64,000 nucleotides of DNA from Camarhynchus parvulus (Eukaryota > Chordata > Aves > Passeriformes > Thraupidae), in contig NC_044573.1 of NCBI RefSeq assembly GCF_901933205.1, forward strand, positions 31,865,493 through 31,929,492, written 5' to 3'. The position numbers were made by a program, and so were the translations under genes. The first letter of the stretch is position 1; every line of letters begins with the position of its first letter. The notes beneath the pieces are model-generated. The model did not search any database, was not told the DNA's origin, and saw nothing but the letters and a program-made list of their open reading frames with translations. Positions 37,672 to 47,876 of this stretch are shown piece after piece.

Positions 37672-37835
37672 CCTACGTGGGAGGCGATCAGCACATAAAA
37701 ATGTTTGGTTAAGGAGCACGACACCCGCACCTGGCAGGGGCAGATCCTCCTAATCCCCGCCAGCAGCTGGCCGCCCGCATCGCCCCGGCCCCGGGGATGC
37801 CTTGCTGCCCTCAGGGCTTCCTGTTACTGCTCACC
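37672..37835. other. Very small CpG-rich patch
   Basis: About 11 CpG dinucleotides lie in roughly 160 bases, including a run of CCGCCCGCATCGCC and CCCCGG words, in a region otherwise nearly free of CpG. It adjoins a polypurine tract upstream. An alternative promoter or regulatory element is possible. No exon or transcript can be assigned from sequence alone. Confidence 0.5.
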
Positions 37836-40809
37836 GGGAAATTTAACAGGCATTTGTGACCCTTCCAGTGGGCTCAGGGAAAAATTTGCCCCTGCAGTCT
37901 CAGACCCTGCAAACTTTCCCTGTCCAGCTGAGCTATTCCTACCAGCTTTCATTGTGAGCAGAGACAGTAGAGTTCAGCTTTATGATACCTTTTGGTAATT
38001 ATATAAATAGACCATCTAATCTACATCTGTCATAGCCACCCACTATGTGTGCCAGTCTTGGAGATACAATTTGTGAGACTGGAAGGACAAGGCTGCACTC
38101 ATCATGGAAGTGTCTCATTCTTCTGGTCATGCCTGCGGTGCATCAGTTACTTGCGGTGCAGGACAAAAACTTACATCCACTCTTTAGGCAGCAGTCCTGA
38201 TTTGCACCACCATAAGGCAGGACCCACTGAATTAGCATGCAAAAATACATAATCATGTGATTTTATATCTTCAGATACCTTATCAGCCAAAGTTTCTGCT
38301 ATGTTCTAAGATACTTAGACACCAGGAGGCAAAGATGTCATCAAAGAGGCACTCGATATTAGATAACACTTGTGCTCTCCTGTTGTCCCTGCCTGCTTTC
38401 ACAGAACAGGAGCTTTCTTCCCAGATTCTGCAGGTGATCACATCCACTGCTGTACCCTGGCTCTCTATTCAGGAAACCTGACAAAAACCTGTGTGCTGAT
38501 CCCAGATTTTCATTGCAATCTGTATATATTCCACAGATGCACACACAGGATCTCCAGAGCCCTCACTGAGTTTATGTAATGCTTTCCATCATCACACACT
38601 GAAACCAGAAAAGATGTCTCCTGTGAGACATCTGCCCTCATGGAGGAAAATGTCAATGAGATCTCATGGAAAAAAGAAAGGGTCTTCTCTGAACCAGCTG
38701 AAGCATCCAGAGCAGTCACACCCCGGGCATCAGCAAAAATAAAATTAACGAACTAGTGTCTGAACAGTTTCTGTTATGTGTAATATATAAGAAGAAACAT
38801 AATCAAACTTTAATCTTCTTTAGACCTGGTTGAGCTTAGAGTGTAGTAAGTAGCTAGAGAAAAGCTCAGCAAGTCTGATATGGCTGTTACCAAAGAAAAG
38901 CCAGTACAGAGGCCCATGAATTGTCGAGGCAAATCAGTATCCACAACCAATGCTATCATGCTGGCAGGCAAGTTTTTATTAGGCTGTCACATCTACGTCA
39001 GTTCAGAAGCAGTGTCAGATATTGCCATAACAAATTCTCTTGTTATAAAAAATCGGGGTGCATATTTTTATAACATTAATATATAACACAGAAAATGGTT
39101 GGAATTCATACCAGTTGGCACTGGGTATAAGAGTCTTGTTTTGGCTGATATGTACAGCATATCGGGAGAGGAGGAAATTTGCTTTCTCTGCAAACATGAT
39201 GACTTTCCACAGATCAGAATTCTTCTCCTCCTGTTGAATATTGCGGGGGCTTTTCACAATTGAGCGGAACGAATTTAGGGCTGTAAGTAATTGAGAGTTG
39301 GCTGCTTGCATACAGGAAAAAAGGAAGACAAACAAAATGTCACAGTGATTATTTTTATCTCTGCAAAGTGTGTGAAATTAATTTATGAAAGCAACATTTT
39401 TGCCCTTTTGAAAGTATACGTACACAAGTTAGAAGTCTGGGTGGTTCTCTCCAGGCTACCAGGAAAGCAAAACATCTACTGTATATCTGCCCTTTAATCT
39501 AGCAGATCTTTATTTGCAGATCTGGCTGAGCACCATGTTTCTGTATTTGTGCTTCTGCCAAGTGCAGAACCAGATTTGGTTCTTAGATATACTGGTTCAA
39601 AGCTGGAGGAATCTCACTGGCTTCAGCACACACTGATGAAGAAGAAGAGGAGCAGAGAAGTGGGCATCCTCTGTGCTCCACCCCAACCTTTTCTGTTAGT
39701 AGGGATGCTTCTGTCTACATGGAGCTTTGCTACTCAGGAATTATTTATTTTAGGTACTATTAGGTATTCTGTCTGTGGTTGGACAGATGGGAAGAAATGA
39801 GCTAATGCTCACAGAAGCTGAACCCTGTCACCTTGAACTGGGGCTCATCCCTGGTAAAAGTCAGTTCACTTTACTTGGTCACTCCGCTTTGACAAAACTG
39901 TGAAAGCAGAGTTGTTGCTCAATACCTTGTCAGCCCTGCCATCATGTTACCAGCAATCATTAAACCATCCTAGCCAAGGTGAGGAGGAAGACCTGAAATC
40001 CTAGGGTCAAACAAAGCAAAACAAACCTAAGTGGAAGATAAGTCAGTCTGTATGAGATTGGTTTATGCAAAGGTAAACTGATATTTGTTATACAGGCAAG
40101 GAAGTGTTATGAAAGCCCTTATTCACAGCATGAAATCCAGAAGAGGCCACAATGGAAAACAGTGAAGAGGCAAGGAATCTGGTTATTGGGAATGCTGAGG
40201 TTCCTTATATCTCCCTTGGACACTGCCCCAAGCTGCTGCTCTTTTAAATACTCCTCCAGGGATTACCCTTAGAATAATGTAGACTTTTTAGGTCAAACAG
40301 AAGCAGAATTGTTAGGGAAAAGATTTTAGTTTGGCTCTTTAAATGGCAGATTCTCTGACACAAGGAAGGGGTGGGAGAAGGGGTTACATTTTTAGGTGAC
40401 ACTCAAGAAGTTCAGCTCACAGAGAATACAAGATGTGTTCTTCTTGGGAAGAAAAATTAAATTACAGTGCAGTATTATAACCCTCTTCTTCCTCTTTCCC
40501 CCATTCCATCTGCTCCTCAGCTTTGCTTGATTATTTCCTTTTGTCCTTAAAATTTCCCATAGTTACTCATCTTTCTCTAGACTTATATGTTTCTTCAACC
40601 TCCCCTTGACACTTAAAAGATCTTTTTTTTAATTACACCTACCCTGCCCCTAATGCTGTCAGCTACTTCTTCACATTACTTATGAAGGAGTGCTCCAAAC
40701 TCTGTAGAAACCCCACTGTATATTTTGATTCACTGGTACGGTTGGTGGTGGCTCTAACATTTTTTAGCTGATGGGGAATCTTAGCAGAAACTCTTGTAAG
40801 AGACAGATA
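37836..40809. other. Noncoding DNA, nothing recognised
   Basis: Short chance frames on both strands, no repeat family and no RNA gene were recognised. Confidence 0.45.
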
Positions 40810-40826
40810 TGTGTGTGTGTGTATGT
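40810..40826. repeat. Short (TG)n microsatellite
   Basis: A short TG dinucleotide run interrupted by one 'ta' step (tgtgtgtgtgtgtatgt). It may be polymorphic but is near the lower size limit. Confidence 0.7.
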
Positions 40827-41391
40827 ACATTACCAAAGCTTTAAGGGAGCAGTGTCATTAAAAACAAGAATGACATTGAGTACTCATTATCAGTGTAACA
40901 CTACCAAGGTGAGAATGTTAATTGTTGTATGAAAATAAAACAACTGGACAGTATTTTGTAGAGGGTCTTGTAGCTTTCCCCTGACTGCTGCTTTTCAGGC
41001 TTGCCTCATCGCTGTGAACACAAGGATAGCCAGGAAACTCTCCTTCACTGAGAGCCACTCCATGGGTACCCTGTGTCTCCTCTGCCACAGGGTATGGCCT
41101 TTGCTGGTGTGTCACCATGCTGGCTTTGACTTCAGTGGGGCAAACATCATGCACAGTATCGTGCGTAAGGGAAATAAGTCTTGGAAAGGTTTCACTAGAG
41201 GCTGTGAAGTTCTGGTAGGGATGGGCCAACTGTGCTCTGTGATAAGAGCGCAGACACTTCTCTGTTTAAAAAGTGGGATAAGGAGCATACATTTGGCATA
41301 AATAAAAAGTAGCATCAGCTGCAGGCAAGGGAACAAAATGGTTGTCACCAAAGTGCTAGGGAGCAGCCCTAATACCTTGCTAGATCCAAGA

Positions 41392-41432
41392 TCTGACTGC
41401 TTGAAATTGAGCTTCAATTTCAAGCAGTCAGA
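41392..41432. repeat. Perfect short inverted repeat (19-bp arms, 3-nt loop)
   Basis: Left arm TCTGACTGCTTGAAATTGA at 41392-41410, spacer GCT at 41411-41413, right arm TCAATTTCAAGCAGTCAGA at 41414-41432. Every base of the arms pairs, and complementarity stops abruptly outside them (mismatches at the next three positions). The stem is too short and the loop too tight for a typical miRNA precursor. The shape fits a template-switch (snap-back) replication event, which copies one strand into a perfect hairpin. Confidence 0.95.
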
Positions 41433-42355
41433 AACTCAGAGAGATGGGGATGCAGTGGGAACAGATAAGAACTGCTAAACCTGAATAATCTAGGTGGCAA
41501 AACCACATTGCTTACACAGCAACCTTCAGATCCCCTCCCTCCTTCCTTTTAGTACTCTCTCCATGAACAACTCCACTGAGACCCATTCACCAACCACACT
41601 CTTATTCTGAGTGATTCAGGGTACCAAAAAACAGCACACCAGGGAGTCAGCATTACCATTTATTCATTCCTATGTCAGAATACTTTCTTGCCCTTAACAT
41701 TTTAAGAAGGCATGAGGGCAGCTTTACAAGAGTACTGTTCATCTTTTGGGGCTGCTGTTTGGAGAATTGTTCTGTACCAGCGTTGTAACTGATTTGCACC
41801 CCGAGTTTGGTTACATTTCCTAAACCTTTTCCATACCCATTCCACCACCAGTAAAGTCAAATCACCAATACTGGGCCATCTGCTCTAACCATAGGCACAA
41901 GATGCAGTAAACACATGAAGACTGTGAGGTAAACCCAAGTCCTCATTTGGAAGCTGTGTAAATATTAATTATTACTGTCTTAAAAGATTAACCAAAGAAC
42001 TGTAATCCAAATGCTAACAGGGACAAATCCGTCAAGGTATGGATATTATGCAAAGTTTCCTGAGATTTTCTGAATATGACTAAAATGTGGAGCTTCAGTT
42101 TGCTGTCTTAATTACCAAGACTATTGAGCAGTAATATTCAGGAAGGCCTTGCCAGGAACAACCCCGAGTTATGGAGGGGCATGTTACTTCAGCGAAACAG
42201 ATGAGGAAGCTGGGTACTCTGGAAGAACTCCTGCTTGTCATGGCATTTGATCAAAGCAGGTTGTAAATGTTCTGCTTCATCAAATGATAGCTTCAACAGA
42301 AAGGAACCAACACAGCAGGAGAGACAATCAGTATACATTTCTCTGTTATTGCTTT
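41433..42355. other. Noncoding DNA, nothing recognised
   Basis: No open frame of note and no repeat family recognised. Confidence 0.45.
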
Positions 42356-42384
42356 TATATATATATATATGTATATATATATTT
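42356..42384. repeat. (TA)n microsatellite
   Basis: About 29 bases of alternating T and A, interrupted once by 'tg' (tatatatatatatgtatatatatat). It is a likely length-variable locus. Confidence 0.85.
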
Positions 42385-43454
42385 TATTTCTTTCATGTTT
42401 ATTCTTAAGACCAAGAGGTCAAGAAAGACTTTAAAATAAAATGGACATAGTGGTACGGCTTCTGAACCACAATTTAGATTTTGGCTACTCGTTTTCCAAG
42501 TGTATCAGTGAATTCTCCCTTCTTTCAGCCAAAGGTATCTCCCAAAGTTACCAGAGGAGGAGGTGCTCCTTAAATAAGGTAACCTATTTTTAGCAACATT
42601 TCCAAATATAACACCCCAATTGTCTTAATTATGTTACCACAGTGGCCAATTTGGAATGGGTTGAAAAAGCTTTTGGAGCTTTTCCATGACAGATTCTCTG
42701 CCTTGAGCATGAAGCAAGTTTAATTTGCTAATTATAACCAAGGGATTACCTAGACACCATGCCCCTTCCAGCCAGAATGGGTGCAAAGTCACAGTTTCAA
42801 TGGCACAACTTCATCTTGGCTGATGCCACAGATTTCTTCCAAGGTGAACCTTTACATTCCTGATTATGAGCAGTGCATAAACTAGTTTATGCCAATGACA
42901 TGGAAGTTCTAACAGGGGAAATGTATCAATGTAATAATTATGAGTCATAAAAATAATAACTGAAGCTGAAATATTGTACTCACATAGACAAGGTGAACCA
43001 AGGCATGATTTTGAGTTTTGTTACTCAAGAAGTGTAATTTAACTTACCCCTCACAGATGATGGAAGCAACCAGCAAGGACTGGTGATACTTCTGACCCTT
43101 GGCAAGGTGGATGTGTGGCTGTCATATTTCCCCTTTGGTAAGCTCAGCTCCAGATGAGGCACACAGCTTTCCACAAAGGGAAGGTTAGCTCCCTTCTGAA
43201 AACTGTAGGGAAGGTTAGTGTGTGGTTCAATACATGCAAATTATCACCATTATTAAGACCTCTCTCAAAAGAGGCTGAAGAGTTTTGCCCAAAGGTAATA
43301 ATCCTTCTAGAGGGACTTAGAAATATTCATCATCACGGAAAGTACATTTAACTGAAGCACTGAATGGTTTTTGTTGTAGGAAATGAAGACAATTTTATCA
43401 AAGCTACTACAGAATATATGCAATGCATGAAGGGGGTGGGGTTTTTTCCTCTGC
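42385..43454. other. AT-rich noncoding DNA, nothing recognised
   Basis: Apart from the short direct repeat 'gggaaggttag' (about 43180 and 43209), nothing stands out. Confidence 0.45.
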
Positions 43455-43492
43455 TTTTTTTTGTTTGGTTGGCTGGTTGGTTGGTTGGTTAG
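43455..43492. repeat. T/G-rich simple repeat, (GGTT)n
   Basis: A T-run followed by GGTT units with one GGCT variant. It is the same type as the tract at 12.72 kb. Confidence 0.8.
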
Positions 43493-44362
43493 GATTTTTT
43501 AAGTAGTGTTTGTCTACCTACAGTGGCAACTATGTCCTTTGCAAGACATAATGTAATGTGCCACTGTTGGAGCCCTGGTACTTCAGTTATTTTAGGGCAG
43601 CTATGTCAGAATGAGAGGAAAAAAACCCGCCTCAGTGCTTTACATTTAAAAACTACTGGCATGACATGTGCTAATTCATTAAAAAAAATCTCATTCATCA
43701 CAACAATTCATTTTTTGTTTGAACAGGCTGAATAAACAATTTCTTACTGATTTAATCCTGGCAGCCTTTCTAGTGACAAGTGGCTCCAGTTCATGTACAA
43801 GCACCACAGTGTCCTTAAGTATCAAGAACAAATTGGGTACATAAAGGACATTTAGTGATCACCTCTGCATGACTGCCCAGCATTCCCACTCGCCTTTTTC
43901 TCCCCCTCTTTTAATTATTTTTCTATTGTAGCAAATGCCATTAAAATCTTGAGTTTATCAGAACATTCTGAGAAACATCTGGGTTGGATCCTTTCTTTTC
44001 TTTCTCCTGCCAATGATGGGCTGACATGGCACGAAATGTTGTCCTGAATCAGCACTAGATTGTGTACTTTCAAAAAAGGTCACAGAATAACGCTGGAACA
44101 GTGAACAGCCACACGGAAATGTGCTTACTGTAGAGCTCATTCTTGTGAAAATAGAAAAAAGTTACAATATTTTCAATTATTTGAAATGTATACTTTCATT
44201 TTTATTATTATGTCCTTTTTCAATCAGACAGTAAGCATAAAGGCAAAATCTTTGTGTCATGATGAAGAAAATGTGCTAAAATCTAACAGCTACATAAGTG
44301 TGTGACAAAAAAAAGAAAAATTAAAAATACATTAACAACTCATTCTCTTGCCCTGAATTGAC
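43493..44362. other. AT-rich noncoding DNA, nothing recognised
   Basis: Chance frames up to about 70 codons and no element recognised before the CR1 terminus. Confidence 0.45.
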
Positions 44363-44410
44363 CAGGGAGTTGGACGGTATGATTGTAGTTGATCCTTTGT
44401 GACTGAAATA
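44363..44410 (+). mobile_element. CR1 LINE, extreme 3' terminus
   Basis: 'gggagttggacggtatgattgtagttgatcctttgtgactgaaata' matches the last bases of avian CR1, with the conserved 'gagttggac' and 'gatcctt' blocks and the 'actgaaata' that directly precedes the tail repeat. Only about 45-50 bases of the element are recognisable, making it one of the shortest CR1 remnants here. Its tail is the microsatellite at 44411-44510. Confidence 0.85.
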
Positions 44411-44510
44411 TTCTATTCTGTTCTATTCTATTCTATTCTATTCTATTCTATTCTATTCTATGCTATGCTATGCTATGCTATGCTATGCTATGCTATGCTG
44501 TTCTGTTACA
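44411..44510 (+). repeat. Two-phase pentanucleotide microsatellite (TTCTA)10 then (TGCTA)7
   Basis: Ten TTCTA units (the second is TTCTG) at 44411-44460 are followed without a break by seven TGCTA units and one TGCTG at 44461-44500, then TTCTG and decay. The phase is kept through the T-to-G switch. The array begins exactly at the CR1 tail, so it arose by expansion of the CR1 terminal repeat. The TGCTA block implies a point mutation in one unit that later expanded. Confidence 0.97.
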
Positions 44511-47277
44511 AGTCACTTTGTTCTTCTGTGACTCAGGTCCAGTCAGTCTGAGATGAACCTCCTCTCAGACTAAGTGCCTCCTCTGAAGTTCAGAATGAGT
44601 CCCTCAGTTCAGCACTATTTGGCGGCTCTCCATACCATCTTTTAGGACAGCTTTGCCTTGAAACTGCTAGGAAAAAATGGCACCCTCTTGTACTTGAGTT
44701 CTGTTTCTTTTGCTGATATAGCTGTGCTACCATTTTAGCAATGAACATATTTTTCCCAGTTTTTGGAGGATCAAGTTCTGAAGAGTGACAGCTTTCATGA
44801 ACCCAGGTGGTTTTCCCTTTTGTGCAGCAGCCACACCACCACTAACCCTCAAACTCTACATGTGATGCCCAGTTCTGACTGTGAAATACACACAGCCTGT
44901 TCCACAGTGACTGGAAGCCAACACAGGGAGAAGCAAGCAGATTTGTTCTGCCTGATTGGTGGTGTCCACAAAGACATGGGAGCCAGAAGAGGCCAAAATA
45001 GAAAGTCAGCTTATTTCATCTACGAAGAGGCAGGGAAAAAAATGATCTCCTCTTTCATATTCTAGGCTATTTTTCAGATTGCTAACAATAAGAACATCTT
45101 TTTTTTAATGTTATCAGGTATGCTTTACCAGTAGGGATGACTAGAAGAGTTTTTTTATATCCATGTTATTAGTCAGGTTTCATCAGAAGATTCCATGTAG
45201 CAGCTTATGAGGACAATGGTAGGGAGAGATATAAACCTCTCAGTGGCACTCAGCACTTAATGTTCCCCTCACAGACTAGGAATCAGGACTTTCCCAACTA
45301 GAAATGTATCCACCTAAAGATGGCTTGCCAACAGCTGCAAAAATTAGCTTACAATTAAAGAATTAAAATAATTTCCCTTCAAAATCCTGTGCAAAAGTAG
45401 TGTTTTTTTCTAAACCTTCCCCATGTCTCCTTATTACATGTCACCTAAAAACTACTTGACCTTGAGCTGAGCAGTTAGGACTCGTATTAGTCAGTACTTC
45501 CAACCATAATTCTTATCTTTATGAAGAAATCCCACCCTCTTTAAATGGAACAAATTGAAAAACTAAGTAGCAAAAAACCCCAAACCTTTCGAAAAGCTCA
45601 GCTCTGCCACTCCTGGGCATACTGTAAATTTAGATCTCCTCCTCTTCTCATCATCCAAGAGCACGCAAGGAAAGAAGGGACCTGGCAGTAACCAAGTGAC
45701 TTACAGAAAATCAAATTACACACGAGAATTTCCAGAGGCTTTTAGTTTCACATGTCCAAAAGAAAGCCCATGCAGGATATTTTTGTGTTTGGCGGATTGT
45801 TTCGTTCATGAAAGTCATTTAAAGCTGGTGGTTTGAGCCACTTTTATGTTTTAATTAAAGCTTAATGATGGTGGAAGGCAGGGAGGACTCTGCCAGCCTG
45901 ACAAAAGTGGTGTGGATGAGTCTGTCTGGGACACAGTCACCACAGCATATAAACTGTGTGGGCTGGGCAAACACAGGGAGGTTGTCACCACTATGTGAGC
46001 ATTAATCTCACATGGAGAAAAACCCCAGGAGTCCTTTTGACCTTACAGCCTTCAGTGGCCCCCAAGCAGGAATGAAGCCAGGGGAGAGGAGAACAGCAAA
46101 GTGGCTGAGGCAGGGGGGGGAATGGAGCCAAGCAGCCCAAGTTTGTACACCCAGGAAGGAAACACATAAGCTTCAGATCTCAATACCTTGCAGTTTCATG
46201 GCAAAAAAACCCATATTTTCAGGGAATATTAATGGAGGACTGGCTGCAGCACTCTAACCCTTGAGGAAACTAAATGTTAGGAGAGAGATTTACCCATTCT
46301 GATTCTAGACACCTCACTCTTTAGTGTGCCCAGCAAGAGGAAGAACATATTACACCTTCCAGAGGATCTGGGAGCAGAAGGTAAGCAAGCTTTTGGAGTA
46401 TTGTTTTCACTAAGCATTAAAAGGATATTTCTAATGCACCCAGAGTCCTTCCACTATTTCAGAATTGAAAAGTGTCTCCCCCAACCAGGTGGGATAATGT
46501 CCACATTCCTGTGTTTCCCCATCTCTTTCCTCTCTGACTTTCTTCCTCCTCAGAAGTTCAGTTCCCTCTTACCTTACTGAAAGCCAGCTTTACACACATT
46601 TTTTCTTCTTGTTTGCATCTTTTTTTCCTCCTCTTCTTTTACTCTCAAGCTTTCCCTTCAGCTCCAGCTTGCTTCCTGTCCCACATCACTTTCCCCCATC
46701 TGCCACATCCTCCACACAGTCCCCAGCTCCTTCTGCTGCTGCGGGGCCAAGCAGTGCTGGAAAATGTCCTCCTCTGCCTTGAGAGGAAGTGGCAGGTTTA
46801 GGAGGGCTGGTGAGCCCTGGAGAAATTTACAGCAGCAACTCTTGCATGCCTGCCTGTGGGTGCAGAGAGATCCAGCACCATAAATCTGTACTCCCTCTGG
46901 ATTTGGAAGATTTTGATGGGGTAATCTTGGGAGAAATTATTTGCTTAGAAAACATCTGTTGCCATACAATATCAGAATAGAGCAGGGAAAAGGGAAGCTC
47001 CTCACCTCAAATTGTGTCACTTTAAAAGCCACCACTCCCAGTTTTTGCAGCAAAACAAAGAAAGTCTTGTTGGGGCAGTGGGCACCACTTCCCCTGCAGC
47101 TGGTGCTGGAGGTGGAATAGCTTTCCTTGCCAGTTGTGGGCTACTTCACAGATGTCCTTTTGTTCCCCTTTCACACTAGCCACAATTTCCTCTTAAACTT
47201 TAATCCTCTCTCCGTTTCTAATGTATGCAAATATATGCCAAAAATCAAGTCAGAGTTTCAAGACAGAGCAAGTTATT
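44511..47277. other. Noncoding DNA, nothing firm recognised
   Basis: Open frames up to 100 codons (44763-45065 plus) have no motif. A pyrimidine-rich tract spans about 46598-46740. A (G)8 run lies at about 46113-46120. No repeat family was recognised. Confidence 0.45.
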
Positions 47278-47299
47278 GGGGTGGGGGTGGGAGGGAGGG
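47278..47299 (+). promoter_or_regulatory. G-quadruplex motif
   Basis: Five G-runs (4, 5, 3, 3 and 3 guanines) are separated by single bases: GGGG-T-GGGGG-T-GGG-A-GGG-A-GGG. Single-base loops predict a very stable parallel quadruplex on the plus strand. No gene or promoter is adjacent, so a regulatory role is unknown. Confidence 0.85.
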
Positions 47300-47737
47300 A
47301 GACAAGGAGGCAGTGGAATTTCTTTGTTAGTATAAATGTTTCAAGGATCAAAATAGTTTAGAAAAATATCTGAAAGCAAAGAGTGAAGTGTCTTTATTAT
47401 CCATGCTAACCTGTGGGAAAAGGGAACAGCTGAATTTTCTATTCTGCACAGTTTACATGAAAAGGGCTCGCAGAGCAAGGAAGAAAACGTCTGCTTGTCC
47501 TGCCCATATGCCAGGTTTCAGCCGATGTGCTGATGGAGGAGACACTTTCCCTCTCCTGGGATTACTCAGGATTCCCATTTTGGCTTCTCCTAGGTCCAAA
47601 CCAGTAGCAAGCTGCAATTCCCATGGCTGCTCAAGTTCCACAAGCAACTGCTTGGAGAACTAGTTCTCAAAAAAGGCAGATACACATGATCATCTCCAGC
47701 AACAGATGAAGATCATAGAGAAATGCCTGCAACATAA
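47300..47737. other. Noncoding DNA, nothing recognised
   Basis: Two overlapping antisense frames of 64-91 codons have no motif. Confidence 0.4.
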
Positions 47738-47876
47738 ACAACAAAAAAAATCCTATGCAAAAAACAAACCAAAGAAAGAAAAAAAAAACCAACCGCAAAC
47801 AAACAAACAAAAACCAAACAAAAAAACCCCAAAAACCCCAAAACCGAAAACCAACCAACAAACAAACAAACAAAAG
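47738..47876. repeat. A/C low-complexity tract
   Basis: About 140 bases are almost only A and C on the plus strand, mixing AAAC, AACC and CCCCAAAA words. Translations (poly-K/N/P/Q or, on minus, poly-F/W/V) are meaningless. The CCCCAAAA words are not a telomere array because the period is not maintained. Confidence 0.9.

Noticed and set aside
41392..41432. Hairpin considered as a miRNA precursor or Rho-independent terminator
   Set aside because: The stem is only 19 bp with a 3-nt loop, without the flanking stem of a miRNA. There is no U-tract after it, and this is vertebrate DNA.
44763..45065. 100-codon plus frame considered as a gene
   Set aside because: No motif, no splice context, and ordinary chance length.
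47738..47876. CCCCAAAA/AAAACCCC words considered as telomere-like sequence
   Set aside because: The period is irregular and the motif is not the vertebrate TTAGGG/CCCTAA repeat. It is low-complexity A/C sequence.
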